A stretch of DNA of 64,000 nt from JAPPKS01 sp963667895. GTDB taxonomy: Bacteria; Poribacteria; WGA-4E; PCPOR2b. The stretch lies in NCBI GenBank assembly GCA_965223985.1, contig OZ245030.1, forward strand, positions 2,728,001-2,792,000, in the 5' to 3' direction. The position numbers and the translations under genes are program-made. Positions 36,429 to 44,728 of the stretch are shown here, piece after piece (position 1 is the stretch's first letter; every line of letters begins with the position of its first letter). The notes beneath the pieces were generated by a model. The model saw only the letters and a program-made list of their open reading frames with translations. It was not told where the DNA came from and made no database searches.

Positions 36429-37295
36429 TCATCTGACAACAACGTTAAAGCGCAAAGTAGCGGTTTGATTAACTGATCCCGACGTGACTTTCACACCCAA
36501 ACCGTGAAACGAGGTAACCCATTTCCTTTTTCCATAGCTGGTGTAGCGTCCTTCGACTTCAAGCCAAACGTGATCCACGAGCTTCTTCTCCACCCCAAGG
36601 CCACTCGTCCATGCAGTATAGTAAGAATCCTTGGAGAATCTACCGGAATCATAGTCGCCAATGGCACACGGCTCCTGTTTGAAACAGCCGTTGTAATAAG
36701 CATCAAGTCGGGAATTGGCGAGGCGGACGCCTGCAAGTACGTAAACACCTGCTTTCCATGACCGTAGTGTTCCCGGGCTGCCACCTAGCTTGAGCGTCAG
36801 TCCGTAGCTTTGACTCCTTTGAAAAGTCCAATATTCGGACCAACTCTCCCCAAGTTGGTTGGGGGATTCAGAAGTCCCCTCTTCCTCAATATTTCCGTAA
36901 ACGCTACCGCTGTGGTGCAGGGTGTCAATCTCTCCGCTTAAGAAAAAACCCTTTTCACCGAGCGGCGTACGGTAACCAAACTGGTAACCGAGACCGCTAA
37001 TCCCTCCATCCGCATTCGATTCAGCACGATTAACTTTGTCCTTTTGAGTGGATACATTCCGCGGATCTGTATTGTCGACGGTCTTGGTATAAGAAGCATC
37101 AACAAACTCCGCTGTTGATACATAGCCGGCATAAGGACCTGCGTCTGCATCCGTAATACCCAAGAATGCGACTATCATGAAACAGCAGCTGGTTCCGATA
37201 AGAATTTTCTGGATAGAATGGATGGGATGTCCTAGGCTTTTGTTGTTGAATCTCTTTATCGCGTCAATCGTATTCCAATTTTGAGTAGAACCCAT
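36429..37295 (-). CDS. Outer-membrane beta-barrel protein
   Basis: The 288-aa protein has a long signal region (KILIGTSCCFMIVAFLGITDADA) and a repeating pattern of amphipathic strands (GLGYQFGYRTPLG, YGLTLKLGGSPG, AGVYVLAGVRLANSRL, VWLEVEGRYTSYG). It ends in a beta-signal-like NQTATLRFNVVVR, where the final residue is not Phe, so insertion is not certain. Two cysteines in NGCFKQEPC could form a disulphide in a loop. AAGGAGAAGG precedes the ATG, and a promoter lies at 37340-37369. The cargo is unknown. Confidence 0.65.
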   Translation of the reverse strand: MGSTQNWNTIDAIKRFNNKSLGHPIHSIQKILIGTSCCFMIVAFLGITDADAGPYAGYVSTAEFVDASYTKTVDNTDPRNVSTQKDKVNRAESNADGGISGLGYQFGYRTPLGEKGFFLSGEIDTLHHSGSVYGNIEEEGTSESPNQLGESWSEYWTFQRSQSYGLTLKLGGSPGTLRSWKAGVYVLAGVRLANSRLDAYYNGCFKQEPCAIGDYDSGRFSKDSYYTAWTSGLGVEKKLVDHVWLEVEGRYTSYGKRKWVTSFHGLGVKVTSGSVNQTATLRFNVVVR

Positions 37296-37339
37296 ATCCT
37301 TCTCCTTACGAATTGTTAAAATGGCGTCAGCTCTGCGAT

Positions 37340-37369
37340 ATTATAATCTACATCTTGAACTAAATGCAA
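37340..37369 (-). promoter_or_regulatory. Sigma-70 promoter of the barrel-protein gene
   Basis: On the minus strand TTGCAT (37364-37369) and a perfect TATAAT (37340-37345) are 18 bases apart. Transcription would start near 37333, about 38 bases before the ATG at 37295. Confidence 0.6.
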
Positions 37370-37379
37370 CTACATAGGG

Positions 37380-37472
37380 CGATACCTTAACTTAAAGGAA
37401 TCATGGTGGAATTTGATGCTTGGGTTGTTTCTACCAGCAGTTGCGGAGATGTTCTTCACCAATCGAATTTGA
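37380..37472 (+). pseudogene. C-terminal fragment of a second BatA-like membrane protein
   Basis: About 30 codons end in SWWNLMLGLFLPAVAE followed by MFFTNRI and a stop. It aligns with the tail of the pseudogene ending at 32961 (VWWYLMLGVFLLAVGE...SYRI), with W-W, LMLG-x-FL-x-AV-x-E and the final RI all conserved. Only the transmembrane end survives. It lies between the barrel-protein promoter and the promoter of the uracil-DNA glycosylase gene. Confidence 0.6.
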
Positions 37473-37564
37473 GAACGCAGAGATGAAAGGAGGGGCACGA
37501 GTATGTCCATTGAGCGCAGGAGCAAAAACAGCAACCGTAACCCACTGTTGACCATGTCGAATTA

Positions 37565-37594
37565 TTGAACATACCTGCAAATCTGTGGTAAAAT
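37565..37594 (+). promoter_or_regulatory. Sigma-70 promoter of the uracil-DNA glycosylase gene
   Basis: TTGAAC (37565-37570) and TAAAAT (37589-37594) are 18 bases apart with an extended TGG before the -10. The spacer contains CTGCAAATCTG, which is also found in the spacer of the promoter at 60764-60792. Confidence 0.55.
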
Positions 37595-37648
37595 AGAAGG
37601 ACTATCACCAACTTTCCCGATCGAATTAAAGATAGGGAGGAGAAATTC

Positions 37649-38284
37649 ATGACGACTTCTAATGCCCTGCAAATGAAGCAGATTAAAGCAAAGGCGGTCG
37701 TTTGCACTGATTGTCCACTTTCCCAGACGCGCGCACAGGTGGTGTTTGGAGAGGGGAACTCCGAAGCGACGCTGGTATTGGTGGGAGAAGGCCCTGGCGA
37801 TCAAGAAGATAAACGTGGACGCCCATTCGTAGGAAAGGCTGGAAAGCTACTCGATGAAGTGTTGGCAGACGCTCAAATTAGAAGGGAGGAAATTTGGCTC
37901 ACGAATGTCATCAAATGTCGCGCCTGCGTTACCGAAGACGGCTACACTCGGAACCGTCCCCCACAGATGGCGGAGATTAAAGCCTGTCACAAATGGCTGG
38001 ATGCGGAACTGAACTTGATTCAACCGGCTGTGATTGTTTGTATCGGTGCGCCCGCTGCGAACCGACTGATTCATCGGAATTTCAAAATGACTCAAGAACG
38101 CGGACAATGGTTCACGGATACCCAATACGCGCCGTATGCAATCGCTGCATTGCATTCAGCATATATCTTGCGCTTGCGCGGCGACGATTTCACCGCCGCC
38201 CGTCGATACCTTGTGGAAGATCTCATAGAGGCGAAGCGGAAAGCTGACGAAGCGCCTCAACGCCAACAGTTGACTCTGTTTTGA
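37649..38284 (+). CDS. udgA: Type 4 uracil-DNA glycosylase (Fe-S)
   Basis: The 211-aa family 4 UDG has four cluster cysteines C19, C22, C90 and C113. Catalytic motif 1 is VGEGPGDQEDKRGRPFVGKAG (residues 45-65) and motif 2 is the LHSAYILR block near 168-175, where HPS is usual. It excises uracil from DNA to start base-excision repair. GGGAGGAG precedes the ATG, and a promoter lies 55 bases upstream of it. No operon partner is evident. Confidence 0.93.
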   Translation: MTTSNALQMKQIKAKAVVCTDCPLSQTRAQVVFGEGNSEATLVLVGEGPGDQEDKRGRPFVGKAGKLLDEVLADAQIRREEIWLTNVIKCRACVTEDGYTRNRPPQMAEIKACHKWLDAELNLIQPAVIVCIGAPAANRLIHRNFKMTQERGQWFTDTQYAPYAIAALHSAYILRLRGDDFTAARRYLVEDLIEAKRKADEAPQRQQLTLF

Positions 38285-38507
38285 GTGTTTTTCACGAGTC
38301 GAGCGCATAAAAGAGACTCTACAATCCAACTCATTTACACGTAAGCACAGTCTTTAATTTATTATAATCACCGAACGAGACTTGCAGTACTGAAGCGGGA
38401 TGCCAACCTGATTTTGATTGGCAACTACATGAGGAATTATGAGCCCGCCAACTGCGGCTTCGACGAGTTCTCCGTTTTGCTAAGCCCGGCTTCCGTACTA
38501 CAATGTT

Positions 38508-39716
38508 ATGTCAAAACCATCCAAACTTTCTCCGCGCAAACAACTCTATTTGCTAACATGTGTACATGCAGTCGTAGATACCTACGCAACCATCCTCCCA
38601 CACGTATTACCTCTGTTGCTAAAAAAGTTAGTGTCCCAAACTTCTGCAAGAAATAGCTATGCAGGCGTTATAATCTCCGTGTTTAGCAATTTTGGTTCCC
38701 TCGGACAAATTCTCTTCGGTTGGCTATCCGACCGAGTGAGAACAGTTCATTTTCTGACCCTGGGGATTGCAGTATCCGCTACTGGTATGAGTTTGTTGGG
38801 GCTTGCCCCCTCTTTTTTCATGCTTATGCTGTTGGTCGCAGTCGGCGGATCGGGCGTTGCGGCATTTCACCCGCAAGCAACCGCTCAAGCTGCTGCATTA
38901 TCCAAGCAAGACAAAGGTTTTGGGGTGTCGCTATTTCTCATGGGAGGCAACCTCGGGCGGGCTGCGGGACCGTTAGGTATCATGTATTTGCTAGTGTATC
39001 GCTATGGACTAGAAAAGATGGTGTGGTGTATGATTCCGGGGCTTCTCATTGCGTTATTCGTGCCCAGAGCGCTGAAGATGCCTTATACGGCTGCAGCTTT
39101 GTCATCGGAGGGGATTGTCGGGGCGCCGACTCTGCCTGAGAATCGAAAAGATCTTTGGCAGGTGATACATCCAAATCTGCGAATCTTCCTGGTACTTTAT
39201 ATCATTGCTGTCTTGAGAACAATAACGGCGATTGGTTTCGAAAACTTTCTTTCTTTGCACCTTGACGATCAACAGTATTCGAATCTTGCACGATCGGCGG
39301 TCATCGCCCTTTTCTTAATCGCAGGATCAATCGGCATCATGATTGGCGGCTGGCTTTCAAATCGGATCAATCGATACGGTTTGCTTTTATTTTCTTTATT
39401 GGCTGCACCTCCATTCTTGTATAGTTCTCTGCATAGCACAGGCGGCTTGTTTCTGATTCTCCTCTTTTTCGGAAATTTCATCCTTTCCAGTTCAATCACG
39501 GTCAATATCGTTCTAGGGCAGCAGTTGCTGCCCGAACGCGAAAATATCGCTTCCGGTGTGATGATGGGCGCTGCTTGGGGCGTTGGCGGTCTGTTAATCA
39601 CGCCAGTAGGTATGCTCAGTGATTACTTTGGGGTGCCGAAGGTATTGGACGGCTTAGCGATGCTGCCGCTAGTGACTGCGGCTTTGATGTTCTTTCTTAA
39701 GCACGACCAGAAATAA
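38508..39716 (+). CDS. Major facilitator superfamily transporter, FsrA-like
   Basis: The 402-aa protein has twelve predicted membrane segments. The loop motif GWLSDRVRT between helices 2 and 3 is the MFS signature, and AAFHPQATAQAA plus the N-terminal LLTCVHAVVDTYATILPHVL resemble fosmidomycin-resistance type exporters. A small-molecule drug or sugar-phosphate analogue export role is likely by family; the substrate is not known. No ribosome site is evident before the ATG. Confidence 0.85.
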   Translation: MSKPSKLSPRKQLYLLTCVHAVVDTYATILPHVLPLLLKKLVSQTSARNSYAGVIISVFSNFGSLGQILFGWLSDRVRTVHFLTLGIAVSATGMSLLGLAPSFFMLMLLVAVGGSGVAAFHPQATAQAAALSKQDKGFGVSLFLMGGNLGRAAGPLGIMYLLVYRYGLEKMVWCMIPGLLIALFVPRALKMPYTAAALSSEGIVGAPTLPENRKDLWQVIHPNLRIFLVLYIIAVLRTITAIGFENFLSLHLDDQQYSNLARSAVIALFLIAGSIGIMIGGWLSNRINRYGLLLFSLLAAPPFLYSSLHSTGGLFLILLFFGNFILSSSITVNIVLGQQLLPERENIASGVMMGAAWGVGGLLITPVGMLSDYFGVPKVLDGLAMLPLVTAALMFFLKHDQK

Positions 39717-39780
39717 CCCTGAAGATTCAGTCTTCACAAAGTTCATTGAAGAAATCGATGGCGACAGCGGAATTCTCTTG

Positions 39781-40548
39781 ATGAAAACGGGAATCTTCAT
39801 CACAGGAACGGACACTGAGGTTGGGAAAACTGTGATTGCTGCCGGGCTAGCGGCTGCGCTCAAAGCGGCTGGCGTTGATGTCGGTGTTATGAAGCCAATT
39901 GCGAGTGGTGGAATGCTCTCTTCGCCTGGTCGAGAAGGCGTTAAAGAGCGCATCATCTCCGAAGACGCGCTCTTCCTCAAACACGCCGCTCAAGTGGATG
40001 ATGAGCTAGATTTGATTAATCCAATCTGTTTTTGTGCTCCCCTTGCTCCGTCAGTTGCTGCGGAGATCGAAGGTGTATCGGTTGAATTGGAAAGAATCGA
40101 TGATGCTTTTAATCAACTCAATCAGAATCACGATTTTATGATTGTGGAAGGGGTCGGCGGGATTGCGGCACCGATTTGCGGCGATCTGCTTGTGGCGGAT
40201 CTGGCACAGCGTTTCCGATTGCCGCTGCTCATTGTTGCACGCCCAAACTTGGGGACAATTAACCACACTGTGTTGACCGCATCATTTGCACGTTCCTTCA
40301 ATCTCCATCCGTGCGGGGTGGTGATGAACGGCTTGAGGCGCGATTCCAAGGGAATCGCTGAAGAGACAAACCCGAAAGAGATTGCTCGACTCACCCATTT
40401 GCCGATTATTGGAATTGTTCCATTCGACGATCGAGTCCAAGAGAATAAACCAGAGCCGGCACTGTTGAAGCAACTTATCGGCGATTATTTGAATTTGACC
40501 CAGTTGGCGAAATCTGGAGATGTGTACTATCACCTGCCAAAGCGGTGA
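39781..40548 (+). CDS. bioD: Dethiobiotin synthase
   Basis: The 255-aa protein has the ATP-binding loop GTDTEVGKT (residues 9-17), followed by VMKPIASGG for substrate contact and VEGVGGIAAPI with the conserved acidic residue. It makes dethiobiotin from 7,8-diaminopelargonate, CO2 and ATP, the penultimate step of biotin synthesis. No other bio gene is in the window. It follows the MFS gene by 64 bases. The ATG at 39781 is preferred to the adjacent TTG. Confidence 0.92.
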   Translation: MKTGIFITGTDTEVGKTVIAAGLAAALKAAGVDVGVMKPIASGGMLSSPGREGVKERIISEDALFLKHAAQVDDELDLINPICFCAPLAPSVAAEIEGVSVELERIDDAFNQLNQNHDFMIVEGVGGIAAPICGDLLVADLAQRFRLPLLIVARPNLGTINHTVLTASFARSFNLHPCGVVMNGLRRDSKGIAEETNPKEIARLTHLPIIGIVPFDDRVQENKPEPALLKQLIGDYLNLTQLAKSGDVYYHLPKR

Positions 40549-40581
40549 ATTCAGAATGACAAAATATTTGGGAGTGTGGTT

Positions 40582-41634
40582 ATGTTGCCGAATAACACGC
40601 CGTTGTACCCGTTAAAATTCGATCCGATCTACAAGGAGAAAGTCTGGGGTGGGAGAGGATTAGAAAAGCTTGGGCGAAAACTGCCGGGTGATTCAACCAC
40701 ACGTATCGGTGAATCGTGGGAAGTGACCGACCTCAGCATAAGTTCACCGTCCGGCGGCGGTGGTGGCTCTGAACGCTCAATCGTAAGCAACGGCGAATTT
40801 TGCGGTACTTCGTTACACGAACTCATCACACGATGCGGTCAAAAACTGCTGGGGCGATTGCCTCGCAATGCCTCGGGTAATTTTCCGTTTTTGTTCAAGT
40901 ATCTGGATATCCGTGAGAACGTGTCTGTACAAGTGCATCCCACTTCCGCCTATGTCCACAATCACCCTAAAGCATCCGTGAAACCTGAAGCATGGTACAT
41001 CGTGGATGCAGAACCGGAAGCAGTCGTCTATAAAGGCATACGCGAAGGCGTCACGCCGCAGCGGTTTCGTGACGCTATCGCATCTGGAAAGGCTGAAGCG
41101 GTTGAAGAGTTACTGATAAAGGTGCCAGCAAAGCGCGGCGACTGCCACTACCTGCCTAGCGGCACCTGCCACGCTGTGGGGGCAGGAGTCCTATCAGCCG
41201 AGATTCAGACCGCTAGCGACACGACATTCCGCGTGTATGATTGGGGTCGTACTGACCGCGAACTACATGTCGATCAGGCGATGCAATGTATCGAGTTCGG
41301 TCCACCCGACGTTTGGCAATACGAAAATCACCTCACTAACCCTAGTCGGTTTAACGATACCACACGGCTGGTTGCGTGTGAATACTTCTACATTGACAAG
41401 GTGCAGGTAACCAAAAACACGGCGCGAGAATTGACATACGATCAAATCGCTGTCTGGATGGTACTTGAAGGAGACGGACAAATCGACTCAAACAACGGTG
41501 CAGAGCCGATCGAGTTCTGCCGCGGCGAAACACTCTTTATCCCGGCAAGTCTTCCCAATCTCCGCGTCGAGATCGATCGAGAGGCGGTCTGGCTCGAAAT
41601 TACCTTTCCAGCAACGCAAGCCACAAGATATTGA
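40582..41634 (+). CDS. manA: Mannose-6-phosphate isomerase, class I
   Basis: The 350-aa cupin enzyme has zinc ligands in VQVHP (Q and H) and the glutamate of KPEAWYIVD, and the later histidine in LPSGTCHAVG. The N-terminal substrate region is VWGGRGLEKLGRKLP, with GESWEV. It interconverts mannose-6-phosphate and fructose-6-phosphate. It is close in size to the short bacterial YvyI/ManA type. The ATG at 40582 has GGAG upstream. Confidence 0.9.
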   Translation: MLPNNTPLYPLKFDPIYKEKVWGGRGLEKLGRKLPGDSTTRIGESWEVTDLSISSPSGGGGGSERSIVSNGEFCGTSLHELITRCGQKLLGRLPRNASGNFPFLFKYLDIRENVSVQVHPTSAYVHNHPKASVKPEAWYIVDAEPEAVVYKGIREGVTPQRFRDAIASGKAEAVEELLIKVPAKRGDCHYLPSGTCHAVGAGVLSAEIQTASDTTFRVYDWGRTDRELHVDQAMQCIEFGPPDVWQYENHLTNPSRFNDTTRLVACEYFYIDKVQVTKNTARELTYDQIAVWMVLEGDGQIDSNNGAEPIEFCRGETLFIPASLPNLRVEIDREAVWLEITFPATQATRY

Positions 41635-41640
41635 CACAAT

Positions 41641-41656
41641 CTCATCATATGATGAG
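41641..41656. repeat. Perfect 16-bp palindrome downstream of manA
   Basis: CTCATCATATGATGAG is a perfect palindrome 6 bases after the isomerase stop, in the 161-bp gap before the PhyH gene. It lacks a poly-T tract, so a protein-binding site or a weak hairpin is as likely as a terminator. Confidence 0.4.
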
Positions 41657-41795
41657 CCAATCCAACCTTCTGATCAAAAGACACATTTGGAGAATTGTAG
41701 GAGTGTACATTTTCGGTTTGGCGATGGACGAATCCTCGCAGTTCAGTCCTGCGGTCGTCGTCAAGAGAATTGTTCCAAGATAAGGAGAGCTAACA

Positions 41796-42539
41796 TTGAC
41801 AGAGCAACAGAAATATCTTTTTGACCTGCAAGGCTACGTTGTTTTGAAGAATGTGGTGCCACCAAAAGTAGTGGAGGCGTGTAATCGAGTGCTTGATATA
41901 TTTGAAAACATGCCACCAGAGGAATTTCCGCCACCTCTCGTTCTAGGAACACCAAATACGAAGGAAGAGCTTTACATCTCGAATATCCTTGAGAGCGATC
42001 CGGCTTTTATTCCGCTAATTGACATCCCTGAAGTGCTGTCCATCATCGAAGGTGTTACTGGCGGTCCCTACCGTCTCAATCACACCTATACCATCTACCG
42101 ATGGAAGGATGGGTATACGCAGATGCATATGCACGGCACTCCAATTATCTCCAAATGCCAATACCACTGCCGAAATGGTCAGATGGTTTCCACCTTGACC
42201 AAAGCAGTGTTTCCAATGATTGATTGCGATATCGATGACGGTTGTTTCGCGGTTATCCCAGGGGCACACAAGAGCAATTTTCCCAGACCGTGGGGCAATC
42301 ATCCGGACGAAAATCCGGTCTTGACGCCGATTCCCGTAAAAGTGGGTGACGCGATTATTTTCACCGAAGCCTTAACACACGGCTCTGTGATGAACATCTC
42401 AGGTCGGCGGCGGCGAACTGTTTACTACTGCTACAGTATCGGCTACATGCCTGACTGGGGCGGGCAGGGACTTGTATTTAGCGACCGGATTATGGACTGC
42501 CTTACAGAGGTGCAGCAGGAGATTATTCGATTGAAGTAG
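41796..42539 (+). CDS. Phytanoyl-CoA dioxygenase (PhyH) family protein
   Basis: The 247-aa Fe(II)/2-oxoglutarate oxygenase-like protein has a distal H195 (ALTHGS), the arginines 204-207 for 2-oxoglutarate, and the PGAHKSN block. The usual HxD is replaced by H111-M-H113, so iron would be bound by His instead of Asp or the activity may be altered. PhyH paralogues are numerous in sponge-associated Poribacteria. The TTG start follows AAGGAGAG. The substrate is unknown. Confidence 0.82.
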   Translation: MTEQQKYLFDLQGYVVLKNVVPPKVVEACNRVLDIFENMPPEEFPPPLVLGTPNTKEELYISNILESDPAFIPLIDIPEVLSIIEGVTGGPYRLNHTYTIYRWKDGYTQMHMHGTPIISKCQYHCRNGQMVSTLTKAVFPMIDCDIDDGCFAVIPGAHKSNFPRPWGNHPDENPVLTPIPVKVGDAIIFTEALTHGSVMNISGRRRRTVYYCYSIGYMPDWGGQGLVFSDRIMDCLTEVQQEIIRLK

Positions 42540-42666
42540 GTGCACTGAAACAAAATGCTCTAGCTTAAATTCGCAGCGATAGATCACCAGCCCCTGGGGT
42601 TTTGCGTAATTTGACGACCCACTGCGTACACGGCGTATGGCTAGAACAAGACTAGAGGACATGAAC

Positions 42667-44709
42667 ATGACACAAACTTCGTTCCGCACGCTCAAGGCAG
42701 GCGTGTGGATGAGCTACGTGAACGTTGTCAACGGTATGGACGAAGACTTCCACGACATGAAAGCCCACGGTGTCGAAGGCGTCGAAATCAATATGTATCC
42801 TGCCATCTGGGTGGGGGACGAGCTCGACCTCAATCAGGCGTTAGAATGTGCCCGAAAGTATGACATGCAGCTCGCATTTACGATTGAGAACATCACACTT
42901 CGAGCGGACCGCCTCGCCGCACACGGCATTACTCCAACGCCGTGTGTCATGATCGGGGGTGTCTATGAAGGAAAAGCAATCGACTGGAATCGGTTTTCCT
43001 TTGCACCTGAACGACACGAAATTTTGATTGACAAACCTGTCTTCGGTAGTGACTGGACACTCGGAAACGGCAGTTACTTCGCGGAACTATTGCCGCCGCA
43101 TCATGCGGAAGTCGTCGTTAAGGAAAAGGATTACGACGGACAGCAACACTTGTCAATTATTCCCGCAACGATTGAGGTTGATAGCGAGCACACCTATCGT
43201 ATGCAGTTCGATCTGTCCGGTGCGAGCGGCGATCTTGACAATGTCATGCTAGCCGTCTATTGGCGGATGCGCGGTCCTATTTCTGAGCAGCCGCAGCCAG
43301 CAAACTATTTCGGCAACACGGCGAGCCCCCACGCGGCTGGGACCGCCGAAGGGCTTCGTGCACTGCTTAGATACGAGATTGGGCGGTGGGCGGAGGCGAA
43401 CGGCGGCGAATTTCCTGCCGATATTGTCATGGGAATCCGGGTCGGCGACGAAGATTTTTTGCAGACGGTGCCCAACGGCCCCGCGAATCCAGCCCAGTCG
43501 ATGCCGCTTTGGGACTATTCAGACGAAGCGATCGCGGCTTTCAGATGGCTGAACCCTGACGACACCTATCCTCGGCATTGGACGTATCGAGAGGCGTTCG
43601 GCGAGAGCGCATACGCCGATTGGATGTGGTCTTACCACCGCGCTTGTGCGGATCTTCTACGAGTTGCAAAGGACACGCTGTGCCAAGAGGGCCTTGAGTC
43701 GTTAAGAATTTATCGGAACCTTACACGCTGCAATACCTTCTACGTGGGCAACGATCACGGAGGTATGGGGCTCGATATGTGTGCACGTGAAATGGACATC
43801 GTGTCCGCAGATCCCTACCCAGCATCGGACCGCGGCTACAACGACAGCTCGATACCCCGCGATATGGGTTACGTCGCCGGTCTCGCCCGCCGGCATGAGA
43901 AAGAGCTGATGCCGTGGATGCAGGGCCATGAAATACAACACCCGTCAGTGGTACATCTCAATCGAATCTATGAGCAGCATCTCGCACATGAGCCGACACG
44001 GATTATGTATTTGGGCTATGGCGGTCGTGAGCGGCCTCCGCGGGGTACCGCTGCCACCTTTCCGGATGGGAACCCGGACTCATGGGAGGAATCGCGTCGG
44101 CTCAACAACCAGTTCCGCCAGCGAGTTAGGGGTGACGCAAAAGTTCGCGTTGTGGTCGTGCGCGACTATCATGTTTGGAGTCTGAACTCGTTCGGCGAAG
44201 TGGACTGCCTTGACCGGCTCTTCACAGATATTCTGGCAGAGATATCGGATCCGTACGGAACACCCTTCGACCCGATAGAGGTTCGCTCGCTCAATGCGCT
44301 CGATTGGGGTGAGCTTGAGCGTTACAGTCTCGTGGTCGTGGCACTGGCGCGGAAGGTGCCCCAGCATTGCTGGCGTCGGTTCGCTGAATTGCCAGGTAAG
44401 TGCGTTTTGCTTGCCTCTGACTGCGAAACGCTTGCAGAGGATGAAGGAACAACCGGTGTCCGTTCGTCAAGTGAGATTGTGCTTAGCGGCGAGGTCACAA
44501 CCTTCGACGGGGTTGTTCTGCCGAGCTTATACACCCGCTGTGTGGAAGTTGGCCCCAACGTGCACACCCTCGGAACATATGGTGGAGAGACTTGCATTTG
44601 GCGAGTAGGAACAATTGTCTTTGTCGGCGCCCGGATACGGCATGAGGCGGTACCGGAATTCGTGGAATGGCTGGGCGCGTGTGAGTGCCCCGAGTTAATC
44701 GGCAGTTAG
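42667..44709 (+). CDS. Glycoside hydrolase-like (GH42-type TIM barrel) protein
   Basis: The 680-aa protein has an N-terminal barrel region (LKAGVWMSYVNVVNGMDEDF, ECARKYDMQLAFTIE), a beta-sandwich-like insert, and the rest of a barrel (WTYREAFGESAYADWMWSYH, LMPWMQGHEIQH). It ends in a GATase-like trimerisation domain. E422 in GHEIQH is the best candidate nucleophile, but this is uncertain. The ATG at 42667 is chosen because AGAGG sits 8 bases before it. No sugar transporter is adjacent. Confidence 0.6.
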   Translation: MTQTSFRTLKAGVWMSYVNVVNGMDEDFHDMKAHGVEGVEINMYPAIWVGDELDLNQALECARKYDMQLAFTIENITLRADRLAAHGITPTPCVMIGGVYEGKAIDWNRFSFAPERHEILIDKPVFGSDWTLGNGSYFAELLPPHHAEVVVKEKDYDGQQHLSIIPATIEVDSEHTYRMQFDLSGASGDLDNVMLAVYWRMRGPISEQPQPANYFGNTASPHAAGTAEGLRALLRYEIGRWAEANGGEFPADIVMGIRVGDEDFLQTVPNGPANPAQSMPLWDYSDEAIAAFRWLNPDDTYPRHWTYREAFGESAYADWMWSYHRACADLLRVAKDTLCQEGLESLRIYRNLTRCNTFYVGNDHGGMGLDMCAREMDIVSADPYPASDRGYNDSSIPRDMGYVAGLARRHEKELMPWMQGHEIQHPSVVHLNRIYEQHLAHEPTRIMYLGYGGRERPPRGTAATFPDGNPDSWEESRRLNNQFRQRVRGDAKVRVVVVRDYHVWSLNSFGEVDCLDRLFTDILAEISDPYGTPFDPIEVRSLNALDWGELERYSLVVVALARKVPQHCWRRFAELPGKCVLLASDCETLAEDEGTTGVRSSSEIVLSGEVTTFDGVVLPSLYTRCVEVGPNVHTLGTYGGETCIWRVGTIVFVGARIRHEAVPEFVEWLGACECPELIGS

Positions 44710-44728
44710 AACCGGGGCAATGTTAGCC

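Noticed and set aside
38401..38430. TGCCAA...TTGGCA inverted repeat as an operator
   Set aside because: Six-base arms with an 11-base loop in the MFS upstream region occur often by chance.
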